Shown: positions 8,555-20,700, counted from the first letter of the stretch. The stretch is DNA of 64,000 nucleotides from Planctomycetaceae bacterium (GCA_021732995.1 JAKFWA010000086.1:124001-188000); one strand, 5' to 3'. A program made the numbers and translations. The notes: generated by a model not told the origin, from the sequence alone.

Positions 8555-10975
8555 ATGACTGCAGAAAGACTGAAGCTGTCGCGGCCAGATGACACATCGG
8601 TAGCGGACGTCGCAGTACGTACGAAGGTCATGGGAGTCTTGCGGCCGACGCGTCGACTCCTGAGGAGACTACTCCCGTGCTCCTGCCTGAGCACGACATT
8701 AATTTGCTATGTCGCTCTCATGAGTTTGTTTTGTGGCGGCTCTTTATTGGCTCAATCAACACCTCTGAAGAAGGACTCGAAGCCAATCACCTTTGAGGAC
8801 GCCGACACCATCAAGGTGCTGGACCGATGCTTCAAAGAGTTTGCTCGGATCAAAACCGAGTTCAAGGATCGTCGTGACTACGAGGCGGAGCGCGATGCTA
8901 AAGCTGAAGTCGCTGTTCCCGCGTGCGAAGAACTTTGGACGCTCAGCCAGTCGAAGCGCAATTCAGTCACTGAATTGGAATGTCTCGCGGGCATCTTGCG
9001 AATCGAGCAGGAGGCCTCGCTGATTCTCGGTAAGGGTGGCTGGATCAAGGACAAGGCGCTTGAACGTCTCTCCGAAGCCTATGTGGATCATCCTCGAATG
9101 CGTCTGGTGGTTGGGCTCCTGATGCGGTCGTCTTTGATGGAGAGCGCCGGTCTCTTGCAGGACATCATCGATCGACATCCGGACTCGGCGACTCGGACAC
9201 TGGCTGGTTGGTCATTGCTCTATGCCGGTGCTCTGGCCCCGAACGCCAGCTTGACGGGAGTCGATCGCGCGGTACTCATTCAAGTCTGCGACATGTTGAC
9301 GCGCAACATTGCTGATCTGTCGATACCTCCTGAGGCGGCACTGGCTGCGATCAAACGGGCTCGCACAAAGATGGAGTCACTCGATGTTGGATGTGCCGCG
9401 ATGGAGATCGCCGGCAAGTCGCTGGGCGACAAGCCCGTCAAGCTTTCGGATCTGCGCGGCAAGTGGGTCGTCATCAAGTTCTTCGGAGGCCAAGGTCGGC
9501 TGGCACCGTTGGATCGTGAGGCGCTGGCTGCTGTGCGGGAGCAAGCGCAGAAGGTCGGAATGAAGGATGTCGCCGTGCTCGGAGTCACCGGACTGTCCCC
9601 TGCCGCGGCTCAGCAGGTGTTTCCGAAGACGGATGGTTGCCATTGTATCGTCGGCGAAGATGGTGCCCGTGCCATTGTCGACTGGCAGGTCGATCGCCTC
9701 TTCATACGCGGGGCGACCTACATCGTTGACCGGCGTGGAATCATCACCCATGCCGATCCCTTCCGTCCGATCGCTCCTGAATTGGAATATGCCCTCTCGA
9801 AAGAGGGCAATCGGGTGAAGCTGCTGGCTCAGGATCTGTTGGCGACGGGCGCCAAATGGCAGTTCTGGGATCAAGGTGTTCCGCCCGCCGCCGATTGGAA
9901 TCAGCCAAGATTCTCGACGTCGAATTGGAAAAGCGGATCGTCACCCTTGGGCTACGGGATTCCGGAGGTAGCAACTCAGATCGCCCCGCAGAAAAAAATG
10001 AAAGCCGCTCCGGTGTGCTCATGGTTCCGGATCGAGTTTGATGTCAAAGCCGCTATTACCACTGCGCGTTATCTACTCACCGTCAGAGCCGACGACGCTG
10101 CCGTTGTGTGGCTGAACGGAGTCGAGGTCGCGCGGAGCGAACTACTGCCCGATAGCACGACGGATCAGACTCCTGCTCGGGAGTACGCGGAGACTTATGG
10201 TGTGGTCGCGGCGGCCAAGCATTATCGCATCCCTCGCGAACTTGTTCGCCCGGGCCGCAACGTTCTGGCGGTCAGGCTGCATCAAGCCAAGTGGAGCGGA
10301 ATGGATGCCTTCCTGGATGCGACGCTGACTTCGCAGTTTCCTGATCCCGGTCAAGTGCCGTCTACCGACTGGGATCGCCAAGAGTGGGCTCACTATCTGC
10401 AATGTCTCGAAGAGTTGACCGATTCTGAGCGCCAGACGTTGCAACAACTCTCCATGAACCAAGGCATCAACGAGTACGTTCGATACTCGGCATTCACCAC
10501 GTTGGTAGCTGCGGGAGCGCGGTCGGGCAAACTCGTCGACAAGCTGCCGAAAGGTATGGAGGGGGAACAACGGAGATCGCTCGAGTATCAACTCAAGGAC
10601 CTGGTTCCGATTCCGCACGAATGGCGGACATCAAAGCAGACCGCACTCAATCTCTTACCCCGAGCGAAAGCCGTCACTCATCTGTTGCCGCAGCGCGGCG
10701 ATGTGTGGTTCACGCGAGCGCTGCTGAATTACCGAGCCGGTGAGCTTGCGCAGGCCAAGGCGGACCTCGAAACCTCCGTCAAGCTGGAGCGAGACCTCAA
10801 GGCGTTGCCCCAGCACTCGTTGAGTGTGCTGATTGCTCACGGGCTCAGTGACAAGGCGGCTGCTCAAAAGGCCTTCGAAGCAGGGCAGCAATTCCTGAAG
10901 GGTCGCGACGAGTGGGACATCCGCCGGCACGACGCAGCCTTTTGGCGCGAGGCATCGGCGGCTATAGGCCAGTGA
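8555..10975 (+). CDS. Exported redoxin-like / beta-sandwich / TPR-like protein
   Basis: An 806-residue protein with AAAGGG nine bases before the ATG. A hydrophobic export segment (about 46-66, TLICYVALMSLFCGGSLLAQ) follows a long basic N-region; the ATG at 8630 is an alternative start that would give a more normal signal peptide. An alpha-helical region (70-270) precedes an AhpC/TlpA-like redoxin fold (about 282-420: GKSLGDKPVKLSDLRGKWVVI, then YIVDRRGII), but the position of the usual CxxC is occupied by FFGGQGRLAP, so it should not be redox active there. A galactose-binding-like sandwich follows (about 427-590, ARYLLTVRADDAAVVWLNGV), then a helical TPR-like tail (ALLNYRAGELAQAKADLE). Enzymatic role unknown. 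Confidence 0.75.
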   Translation: MTAERLKLSRPDDTSVADVAVRTKVMGVLRPTRRLLRRLLPCSCLSTTLICYVALMSLFCGGSLLAQSTPLKKDSKPITFEDADTIKVLDRCFKEFARIKTEFKDRRDYEAERDAKAEVAVPACEELWTLSQSKRNSVTELECLAGILRIEQEASLILGKGGWIKDKALERLSEAYVDHPRMRLVVGLLMRSSLMESAGLLQDIIDRHPDSATRTLAGWSLLYAGALAPNASLTGVDRAVLIQVCDMLTRNIADLSIPPEAALAAIKRARTKMESLDVGCAAMEIAGKSLGDKPVKLSDLRGKWVVIKFFGGQGRLAPLDREALAAVREQAQKVGMKDVAVLGVTGLSPAAAQQVFPKTDGCHCIVGEDGARAIVDWQVDRLFIRGATYIVDRRGIITHADPFRPIAPELEYALSKEGNRVKLLAQDLLATGAKWQFWDQGVPPAADWNQPRFSTSNWKSGSSPLGYGIPEVATQIAPQKKMKAAPVCSWFRIEFDVKAAITTARYLLTVRADDAAVVWLNGVEVARSELLPDSTTDQTPAREYAETYGVVAAAKHYRIPRELVRPGRNVLAVRLHQAKWSGMDAFLDATLTSQFPDPGQVPSTDWDRQEWAHYLQCLEELTDSERQTLQQLSMNQGINEYVRYSAFTTLVAAGARSGKLVDKLPKGMEGEQRRSLEYQLKDLVPIPHEWRTSKQTALNLLPRAKAVTHLLPQRGDVWFTRALLNYRAGELAQAKADLETSVKLERDLKALPQHSLSVLIAHGLSDKAAAQKAFEAGQQFLKGRDEWDIRRHDAAFWREASAAIGQ

Positions 10976-11320
10976 TTCAGCCTGACAGCAAGTGGTGCCG
11001 GCCCACTTGATTGAGGAATCGTGGGCGGTGACGACAGCAGATTTGTTGGCGGGTGGAACGCTTGCTCGGCTCGTGTCAGTTGGATTGCCGAATGTCTGCC
11101 CGTCGTTGCCGAGTTGCAAGATCGTGTCGTCCAAGTCGCCGAGCGCGACTGGCGTGCTGTGATCCCGGGCGGACTGGGCGATGTACTAGGTCGAGACCTT
11201 CTCCAACTGTTGCAGCGCGGTGCATTGCAGCCGCTGCCTGACTTCACCCTCGATCGAGGGCGATTGTCCAACCCCGAATGTTGATGAAGTCGGTTAGCTC
11301 AAACTGGCTCGGAGCCGTAG
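10976..11320. other. Convergent intergenic region, possible gene remnant
   Basis: It lies between two genes that end facing each other. A minus-strand frame from about 11280 to 11000 reads like protein (LGDLDDTILQLGNDGQTFGN, then TSRASVPPANKSAVVTAHDS) but is interrupted by a TAG at about 11189 and has no start or recognisable family. No terminator with a clear U-run was found. Confidence 0.3.
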
Positions 11321-14218
11321 TCATTCGTCAGCTTCTTCGGCTGTCGCAGGAGCGAGTTGTGGTAAGTCGAACGTCTCATGCAGGTATTTCCAGTCCTCTG
11401 CGGCAGTCGTCTTCAGGGCCGAGGTCGGAGCGTGGGACGTCACGATGAGCCGCGCATCATCGGCTCTCGCAGCCATGCACAAGGCATAGATGTTTCGGAG
11501 CCAGCAACGTTGATACTCGGCGGTTTGCGGCGACAGCTTGGTCAGAACCCGTTCGTAGAGCTTCGCGGCTCCGTTGAAGTCGTGATCGGCCAACGCAAAG
11601 TGGGCTCGATGAGTCAGCACCTGCGAGTTGTCTGCTTCGCGTTCCATCAGTTTCGCCACGGCGGCTTCGTGTTGGTGACTCGAATTCAGAGACCACAGCA
11701 CTGGCGTGCGCAGTTTCGTTTTCGTTTGCAGATGATGGATCGCCGCGAGGCTTCCGAACCGCCACTCGCTCATGCGATTCGGCGGCACGCAGTTCAGGTC
11801 GTGGATGTAGTTCCGCTCTTGAAAGTGCGGGGATGCGGCGTCAATCAGATCTTTAGGCCAGACGCCTCGAATGTGCTCGCTCTTCTGGAAACGTTCGCGA
11901 GCGGAGTCGGACTTCAGCCACCCGACGTAGTCGGCATCCTTAAACACCACCTTGTCGGTTGGCGAGATGCGTTGCGGGTAGTTGTCGACGACGGGTTCGG
12001 TTGTGCTCAGCCATTCGGTGAGCTGGTCACGGTCAGCAATGAAGTAGGCGCCGAACTGCTCGGGACTCTCGAATGCCAGTCCGCGCAGCATCGGCCCCAC
12101 CAGTGGTGAATCCCACTGTCGTCGGAAGCGGGCAACATCGACTAGAGGATGAGCCCCCCGGATGCCAAACAACATCCAGTTATCGCCGCTTCCCACCCAC
12201 ACCGAGCCGTTCGTGAACACATCGCAGAACGCTCGAATAATGGCACGGCCATCACCGGGGCTGATGTCATGATACGGAACCCAATAGGTCACCATGCCGC
12301 CATCAGCCAGTCGGTCGTGAATCAATTGAAAGTATTCGCGAGAGTATAAATTCACGATACCCGCCCCCTTGGGTGGCGGCGGTTCGCTGGTGATGAGGTC
12401 GTAGCGCTCTTCGGTCATCTGCAAGTGAAAGCGTCCGTCTTCGATGTGCACTCGCACGCGAGGATCTCGCAACGGTTGCTCTACCGGGTCGGGATAAACG
12501 ACCTCATTCAGGTCAAGGATGTCGCGCGAGATATCAACAATATCAATGCTCTCCAGCTCTTTGGTATCGGTCAGAGCTTTTGCTGTAACGCCGCATCCAA
12601 AGCTGATGAGGCAGGCTTTGCGCGGTGCCGGGTGCAGGGCAACAGGCAGGTAGGCGTACATCCGCATGTATTGCTGGCACGTCGGGTCAGTGGCCGACAT
12701 CGAGTGCGTGTTCGTGATCAGTCGGTGATACAACGGCTGATCCAGCAGTCTCGTTTCCGCATACATGAGCGTATCAATCGAGCCTTCACGCAGCGCGACG
12801 ATTTTCGTGTTGCGATTGACGTATCGCGACGCCACCTTATCCAGCACTCGCCGTCCGATTCCAACTTCGTGAATTAGAAAGGCGGTTAACAATACGACCA
12901 CAACACTCAGCATCAGCCGATTGCGGCTGGATGGCTGCCCAGGCTCTTCTGGCGAGACGCAGAGCACCGCCACGACCGCATACAAGAGTCCCAGCAGGAT
13001 CAGCGAGTTCTCCATCCCGAGGAACGGCAGCAACACGAATCCGCCCAGCAACGCGCCGACGGCCGCGCCGAGTGTGTTGCACAGGGTCAATCTTCCAGCG
13101 GTAGTGGATTCGGATTCCTGCTCACGACGTAGCGCTTGTCCGATGAGTGGAAACAATGCCCCCGACAAGAGGGAAACGGGCAGCATTACTGGCAGCGCGC
13201 GAAAGAACGTTGACCAGCCCTCCAGGTCGCTGCCCCAGTTCCCCTTTTCACGCACGGTCATCCACGCGGGAATGGCGTAGGTCAGCAGCGTGAGCAGCGA
13301 ACTCGCCAGTGCCAGCCACGGCACCAGAGCCGGGGCGCGCGCTGAACGAGACAGCCGGGATGCGATCAATCCGCCGATCGCAATTCCCGCCAGCACGATG
13401 GCCAGCATGACGGCAAAGACCCGGCTGTTCCCGAAGTTGAACAGCACCATGTAGCGAAACCAGACTACCTCCAGAGCCAGCAGAATTCCGCCACACAGAA
13501 ACGTGGCGAGATAGAAGCGAGCTTGCTGGAAGCGACTAATGGCTGGCGTCGCGGAAGCTTCAGCGGCGTCGAATTTCTGCGGATGGTCCGACGATTCTCG
13601 CTTCAAGCCGCCGCCGAATGCGATTGCCGCCAGGCCCGCAATGAGGCTGCAGGCACCGGCGGTGAATCCCGTGTCGCGAAGTCCCAGCGTTGGAATCAGG
13701 AACAATTCGCAGCCGAGTGCTCCAGCCATCGCGCCGAACGTGTTGCACGCATACAGCCGCCCCAGTTGCTCGCCGAAGCGCGAGTCGTGAGCGGTCAGTC
13801 CCGACACCATCAAGGGCAGCGTCGCCCCCATCGCGACGGTCGGGATCAGCATCAATCCGAAGCTCACCGCCAGCCGCATCGAGTTCAACAACAGCAACTG
13901 ATCAGCGTACGGTCTCAGCACGGGCACCAGCCACGAATTCAGGTGCGGGAAGCCCAACACCAATCCCACGCCCACAGCCCCGATCAGCACTTCCAGGATG
14001 CCGTAGACTCGCACCGGAAACCGGCAACGACGCCCGAACAGTCCGGCCGCGAGATTCCCGAGCGCCAAGCCAGCCATGAAGCTCGCCAGCACCATGCTGC
14101 TGGCCCACACGCTGTTGCCCAAGACCAGCCCCGCTTGTCGAAACCACACGGTTTCAAAGACGAGCGCTGACATGCCCGAGCAGAAGAAGACGAGGTAGAG
14201 CCACCAGAACCGTTGCAT
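11321..14218 (-). CDS. Membrane-fused spermidine-synthase-like protein
   Basis: A 965-residue protein: about a dozen membrane segments in two related halves (1-230 and 240-470), then a soluble spermidine-synthase-type methyltransferase fold (about 520-760), then a helical TPR-like tail. Both membrane halves carry the family signature GMSALVFETVWFR and GGILLALEVVWFRY. The soluble part has ACLISFGCGVTAKAL in the SAM/dcSAM-binding position, ESIDIVDISRDI as acidic second strand, and RYDLITSEPPPPKGAG where polyamine synthases have the catalytic Asp. I chose the ATG at 14218 because the membrane signature starts at once; the frame is open to an ATG at 14443, but those 75 residues look non-coding. 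Such fusions occur across bacteria with no proven reaction; polyamine synthesis is only an analogy. Confidence 0.75.
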   Translation of the reverse strand: MQRFWWLYLVFFCSGMSALVFETVWFRQAGLVLGNSVWASSMVLASFMAGLALGNLAAGLFGRRCRFPVRVYGILEVLIGAVGVGLVLGFPHLNSWLVPVLRPYADQLLLLNSMRLAVSFGLMLIPTVAMGATLPLMVSGLTAHDSRFGEQLGRLYACNTFGAMAGALGCELFLIPTLGLRDTGFTAGACSLIAGLAAIAFGGGLKRESSDHPQKFDAAEASATPAISRFQQARFYLATFLCGGILLALEVVWFRYMVLFNFGNSRVFAVMLAIVLAGIAIGGLIASRLSRSARAPALVPWLALASSLLTLLTYAIPAWMTVREKGNWGSDLEGWSTFFRALPVMLPVSLLSGALFPLIGQALRREQESESTTAGRLTLCNTLGAAVGALLGGFVLLPFLGMENSLILLGLLYAVVAVLCVSPEEPGQPSSRNRLMLSVVVVLLTAFLIHEVGIGRRVLDKVASRYVNRNTKIVALREGSIDTLMYAETRLLDQPLYHRLITNTHSMSATDPTCQQYMRMYAYLPVALHPAPRKACLISFGCGVTAKALTDTKELESIDIVDISRDILDLNEVVYPDPVEQPLRDPRVRVHIEDGRFHLQMTEERYDLITSEPPPPKGAGIVNLYSREYFQLIHDRLADGGMVTYWVPYHDISPGDGRAIIRAFCDVFTNGSVWVGSGDNWMLFGIRGAHPLVDVARFRRQWDSPLVGPMLRGLAFESPEQFGAYFIADRDQLTEWLSTTEPVVDNYPQRISPTDKVVFKDADYVGWLKSDSARERFQKSEHIRGVWPKDLIDAASPHFQERNYIHDLNCVPPNRMSEWRFGSLAAIHHLQTKTKLRTPVLWSLNSSHQHEAAVAKLMEREADNSQVLTHRAHFALADHDFNGAAKLYERVLTKLSPQTAEYQRCWLRNIYALCMAARADDARLIVTSHAPTSALKTTAAEDWKYLHETFDLPQLAPATAEEADE

Positions 14219-14790
14219 TTTCCGCGAACCGTGCGAGCCGAATGAGTCGATGAGACAGATCATCCTCAGGGACGTCAGCATACGTCTCAAGGTCGCTTGA
14301 GCAACCTCGTGTGTAATTCGCGGAATCGGCAGGTCGTACGACGTAACAACCTTCCGAACTGTCATTCCAACGTTCGATTTGACACGTAACGCCGGAAGCC
14401 GTCGCAATCGCGTCACGATTCGCATTTGGTCGCGTATGTTCACTTTGAGGTGCGGCTGGGGAAGCCAACCTCAGCGGGTTGGCCGGAGCCGTTGCAGGCA
14501 TGCGCAGTTCGCGTGCGTCGCGGGAGAACTTGGCAGGTGACACCGTCTCCGTAAGCGACTGAGGTCGAATGTGCCCGATCTTTCCGGTGTAACCGCACAG
14601 AAGTGGCACCTGCATGGCTCGTGCACGGCTCCGCCATATGTGTGCTCCTTTCAAACGCTGGTCGAAGTTTGTCCGTGTTAAGTCAAAACCCTTGCATCTG
14701 GTTGATCGGTTCGTTGGTATCCCACGCTGAATACCTCTAACGCTTGTGGGTTTGGGGTGTTTGGTTTGTTCGCGTTAACAGTCGGGCCAT
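14219..14790. other. Divergent promoter region, no gene seen
   Basis: It separates the minus-strand spermidine-synthase-like gene from the plus-strand giant surface protein. The part next to 14218 is an open extension of the former. Beyond that, only overlapping out-of-frame readings without family resemblance occur. The stretch 14690-14780 is T/G-rich. I see no clear -35/-10 pair or riboswitch fold. Confidence 0.4.
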
Positions 14791-17700
14791 ATGAAGGGTG
14801 GAGAAGTGCAACTGACGAGCTGGCTTCAACAGATTGTCGACCGATCCCGATGCAATCGCCTTGGAAGGCGAGCTTCTGCTCCTCAGCGAACAAGAGCTTT
14901 GGCGATGGCTCAGCGGCGATTTGAGTGTCTGGAAATCAGGGCAGTGTTGGCCTCGGACTTTGGTGACGCGCCCGACACGAGCCCCGGAACAGGTGCGGGG
15001 AACTACCAGACGCTCTCGGCGCACAGCGGACCGAGTCACGTGATCGACGCGACTCAAACCAAGCTCTTCATGGGAGCCCGCGTCGACAGCGAGGCGAATG
15101 GTCTGCAGAACGCGAACGCCATCGGAGACGACGTTGCCACGCTGCCAGACGATGAAGACGGTCTGGTTGAGCCCGCACAGGATCTGCTGCTAACTGCAGG
15201 TTCGGTGCCCACGGTGCGAGTGAGAGCAACCAACACCACCGGAGCCGCCGCAACTCTCTACGGCTGGATTGACTACAACCGGAACGGCGTGTTTGACAAC
15301 TCCACCGAGCGCGCTTCGGTGTCCGTGCCCAATGGATCAAACAAGTCCACGTTCACGTTGGCTTTTCCCACGGTGCCCACGAGTGCCGACGGTGGGGCGA
15401 CCTTCGCCCGATTCCGACTGAGTGCGGATACTGCTGCTGCAAATTCAACAGGGGCAGCTACCGGAGGAGAGGTCGAAGATTACAAAGCCTTTGTTTTTGA
15501 GCGCGGTGGCGGGGTTGTGAATGCTCCCAGCACGATCGAGATCTCCGACGGTATCAATGGTGGCCCAACCCTTGAGCAGTTTTCACGTTTTGGATCCTCT
15601 GCCGCAGCGATTGGCGACCTCAACGGTGACGGTGTGGTGGATCTGGCAGTAGGAGCAGACAGCGACCCGACGTCCGATGGGAGCTACATTTATGAAACCG
15701 GAGCTGTATATGTGCAGTTCATGAATGCCGACGGAACGGTGAAAACTGTTTCGAAGATCGGTAGCGGCATCAACGGTGGACCTGTACAGGAAGATGGCGG
15801 CTTCGGTAGTGCGATTGCGCCGATCGGGGACATTGACGGTGATGGGACGCCTGATATCGCTGTAGGGGCACCATATTTCTATACCGGCAGTTCGACTGGT
15901 GCTGTTTATGTTCTGAGATTGAATTCAAATGGGACCGTCAAGAGTCACTCCATGATTCCGAGCACCGCTGCGAGCCTCAATGCCGGATTCGGGAGTGCAC
16001 TGGCGGCCGTTGGTGACCTGGATGGCGATGGCGTTACGGATTTAGCTGTCGGCGCCGATTTTGAAGACTACCAAGGCGCCGTCCATGTGCTGTTGCTGAA
16101 TTCCAACGCAACTGTGAAGGCCGATACTCGAATTGGCTCTGGTGAAAACGGCGGGCCAGTGTTCGAGTCGGGTGCAGCGTTCGGTACCAGTGTGACGTCG
16201 CTTGGTGATTTGAATGGCGATGGTATCACCGACATCGCGGTTGGTGCTTCTCGTACCCAGGGTGGCGGAGAAGTGCACGTCTTGTTTCTCAACGCTAACG
16301 GCACCGTTAAGAACAGTATTGAACTCGCAGATGGCGTGAGCGGAGTGCCGGATCTTGCCAATTACGGCAATTTTGGGGCTGCAGTATCGTCCTTGGGTGA
16401 TCTGGATGGAGATGGTGTTACCGATCTTGCTGTCGGAACGAGCTTCGACAGCGATCCAGGCGACGACCAGTACCTTTCAGGTTCAGTAAGCGTCTTGCTG
16501 TTGAACGCAAACGGAACCGTCAAAAGCAGCAGCAAGATTACACGCGGGTTGAATGGAGGCCCGACGTTTACAGATGAGATCGACTTTGGAAAGGCAATTG
16601 CGTTTCTGGGCGATTTGAACGGAGACGGAGTTGGCGACTTGTTTGTCGGCGCACCGTTTGGTCTCACGCTGGATGAGTACAGTTCGGGGGCGGGTTACGT
16701 CTTGTTTCTCAAGGACGCCGCTTCCAGCAACGCGCCTACGATCTCTGCGATTGATGACGTCACGACTTCTGCCTCCACTGCCACGGAAGCACTTGAGTTC
16801 ACGATTGGCGACCTGCAGACACCGGCAGCCAGCTTGACGCTGAGTGCAAGTTCGTCGAACACAACGCTGGTGCCGAATCAGAATGTCACGTTTGGGGGAA
16901 GTGGCGCAAATCGCACCGTAACCGTAACGCCCGCTGCGGATCAGTCGGGAACCGCTACGATTACGATTACCGTTACCGACGGGCAAGGTTTGACCAGCAC
17001 CAGCATGTTTGATGTGATGGTCACGTCCAACGCTGGTTTCAGCTTTGACTTCGCCGCTGTTGGAAGCAATTTGCACCCGACATTGCGTTACTTCGGGCAA
17101 ACATCTCTGAGTGCGGCGCCGTTCCAGATCATTCGTTACGGCACCATGACGTTGTCGGGCATTACCGGATTTCCTCAGACTTTGGCGGCCGCTGGAAACA
17201 ACCCAGAAAACATTACGATGGAGTTTGGGTCCAGGAATCCTGCTGCCCCTGTGGAAGTCGTGACTTTGGATACGTTCGATAATGGATTGTCGGATGGGCT
17301 TGGGAATCAGACTTATAGGGCTAATGGGCAACTTACTCCTGCGAACGCGCAAACTGATATTCCGACGATCACCATTTTCAACAGCGGTGTCGCGGTTGCT
17401 CAAGCCAAGTTTCTTGAGCTTAGTCTGGACGTAACGACCAGCGGAACGGTGACTTCGCAGCAGAGTCGTATTCAAGTCACTCAGGCGCTCGGAGCCGACC
17501 CGACGATCTACAACGAGATCATCGCGAAAACCGGGAACGGTATTATTCCGATCGGTCTCAATGTCTTTGATTTCGGCGGGGAAGTTAGTGGCTTTGGTGA
17601 CGCAGAGATCTTCCGTTCGTCGGGGCAGGGGCTGGCCGGTTTCACACTCGTCGATGATTTTGGTGACAGTATAGGGACGGCATCTAGCTGGAATCGTCAA

Positions 17701-20700
17701 GCGGATATCAAGGGACGCCTTACAATTAACGACGACGGTGACTATTTCGCCGTTAGCCTCCAGGCGGGGCAATCATATACGTTCCAGACGATCCTCAGAA
17801 CGCTCGGTGACTCTAGTCTGAAGGTTCTGAACTCGGCGGGAACTGAAATCGCCTACAGCGATGATGTCAGCGAAACCGACCTGTCTTCGAAGGTGGTTCT
17901 GACGCCGACCTCTTCTGGAACCTTTTACCTTGTGGTCGACGGCTTCGGTGGGCAGGGTAGTTACACGCTGAAGCAAGTTGGTGGTGTTGTAGCGCCCACA
18001 GTCGCGGTCAACATTGTGGACGCGTCATTGAGCGATTCTGACAGCAGTTCTTCGGTGACGTTTACCTTCAGCGAGGCCGTGAATGGCTTCACGATCGCCG
18101 ATGTGACGGCGGCCGGCGGAACGTTGTCCGGCTTTACGGGAAGTGGCAGCAGTTACTCGGCGACGTTTACTGCTACAGACGGCGTCGCAACGACCGGGTC
18201 CGTGTCGGTTGGTACCGGCTACACGAACGGAGCCGGTACGGCGGGGACCGCAGGCTCTGATACGGTCACGATCGATCGGCTGAATCCGACGGTCACAGTC
18301 AACATTGTGGACGCGTCGTTGAGCGATGGTGATAGCTCATCATCCGTCACATTCACGTTCAGTGAAGCCGTTACCGGTTTCACGGTGGCGGATGTGACCG
18401 TGGCTGGCGGGACGCTTTCGGCCTTCGCCGGCAGCGGGTCGAGTTATTCAGCGACCTTTACGGCGACAGACGGTTCCACGACGACGGGCTCTGTATCTGT
18501 CGGAACCGGCTATACAGACGCCGTCGGCAACGTTGGCACAGCGGGGTCTGATACTATCGGCGTCGATCGGGCCAACCCCACGGTAACCGTGAATGTCGTT
18601 GACGTTTCGCTGAGCGACACTGATAACAGCTCTTCAGTGACGTTCACGTTCAGCGAAGCAGTGACCGGATTTACGGCGGCAGATGTGAGCGTTGCTGGGG
18701 GGGCGTTATCAGCGTTCGCTGGTAGCGGCAGCAGCTATACGGCGACTTTCACTGCAACGAATGGCGTCGCAACTACGGGATCCGTTTCGGTCGGTACGGG
18801 GTACACGGATGCCGCTGGTAACAGCGGCGGAGCCGGTTCGGATACGGTTGTCATCGATACGTTGAACCCCACCGTCACGGTGAACATCGTGGATACGGTG
18901 TTGATAGATGCCGACAACGCCTCCGTCGTGACGTTCACATTCAGCGAAGCCGTGACAGGCTTTACCGCCGCCGATGTCACCGTCAGCAGCGGTACGTTAT
19001 CGGCGTTCAGCGGAGCTGGCGCGAGTTACACAGCGACTTTCACTGCCACCAACGGCGTGGCTGCAACCGGATCTGTCGCAGTTGGTACAGGCTATACCGA
19101 TGCTCCCGGGAACGTCGGCGTTGCTGGGTCTGACACGGTCACGATTGATACGACTGACGGCGTGGATGTCACGATCAATCTGACCGGGACGCAGAAGGTT
19201 GCTGTGCGGAGTGCCGCTACGAATCTAGAGGTTCTAATCGACGATGTGGTGGATACATCTTTCTCAAAGATTTCTGCGGCATCGGTTCAAAGTATCACCG
19301 TTGTTGGCGGAACAGGCAGCAACTTGATCGATCTGAGCAACGTGGGGCCGACTGCGTTCTCTCGAACCGGAGGTGTCGCAATTGTCGTTCAGGCCGGAAC
19401 TGGAAACGACACTGTGATCGGTAGCCAGTTTGGCGACCAGATCTTTGGCGAGGACGGTAACGACTCGCTGAGTGGCGGAATTGGCAACGATACGGTCACG
19501 GGCGGCGCCGGCGTTGACAGTCTGTCTGGCGGTGCAGGCACTGCAGATACTGTGAGTGAATCTACTTTGACCAATATCACATTGAGTGCGACAACCCTGA
19601 CGAATGGCACTGGAGGATCGACTGAAGTTGATTCTTACGGCGAGTTTGAGCGAGGCATGCTGCTGGGTGTGGCCACCGCAAATGTGTTAGACGCATCAGC
19701 GGCGGGGATTCCGGTAACGCTGTTCGGCGGCAACGGCAACGATTTGCTGATCGGCGGAACTCTGGCCGATAACATTGATGGCCAGGGCGGTAATGACACG
19801 GTTACGGGCAACGGTGGGGCAGACTCGTTGATGGGGGGAGCAGGCAACGACACCTTGCGGGAAACCGTCGACCAGGATCTCACGCTCACTAATACCACGT
19901 TGACTGCTTCTGGTAATACAAAAGCGACCGTCGTCGACAACCTGACCACCTTCGAGATTGCTGAAATCAGCGGTGGAGTCAGTCGCAACAAGATTGATTT
20001 AAGCGGCTTCACTGCGAGTCTTGGCACCACGATCAACGGTGGCGGTCAGAGCGACACCATTATCGGATCCCCTGGGCCAGACGTCATTTTCACGCTGACC
20101 GGCAACGATTCGATTTCGGGGTTGGGTGGCGCTGACGTGATTGTTTCCGGCAACGGCAACGACACCATCAGCGGTGGCGATGGAGCCGACAATCTCAACG
20201 GTCAAAACGGCAACGATCTGGTCCTGGGCGACGCGGATAACGATGTTGTCGTCGGCGGTGCTGGTATCGATACCCTCAATGGTGGGGCAGGTAATGACTT
20301 CGTCGCTGGCCAGGCCGAGGCCGGCTTATTGAGCGGCGGTGAGGGTAACGACACCGTGCAGGGCAACACCGCGAACGACACTTTGAATGGTGACGCTGGT
20401 GACGATCGTCTCTTTGGATTGCAGGGCGACGACGTCCTGAATGGCGGCGATGGAGTGGATTCGCTGGTGGGAGCGATTGGTAACGATTCTCTGAGCGGCG
20501 GTGCTGGGACGGACACTCTGCAAGGTGACCTCGGCAACGACACACTGGATGGTGGTGCAGATTTTGATCGTATCAATGAGGTCTTTGATACCAACGTGAC
20601 GATTGTGGGTATCGCCGTCAGCACGACTGCATTTGGAAATGATTCGGTGGTGGCGATCGAGCGCATTCAGATCAGCGGCGGACCAGGTAACAACCTGCTG

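Noticed and set aside
16483-17772. 429-residue minus-strand frame inside the giant surface protein gene
   Set aside because: It is antisense to well-defined FG-GAP and Ig-like domains, with Arg-rich text typical of a high-GC shadow frame.
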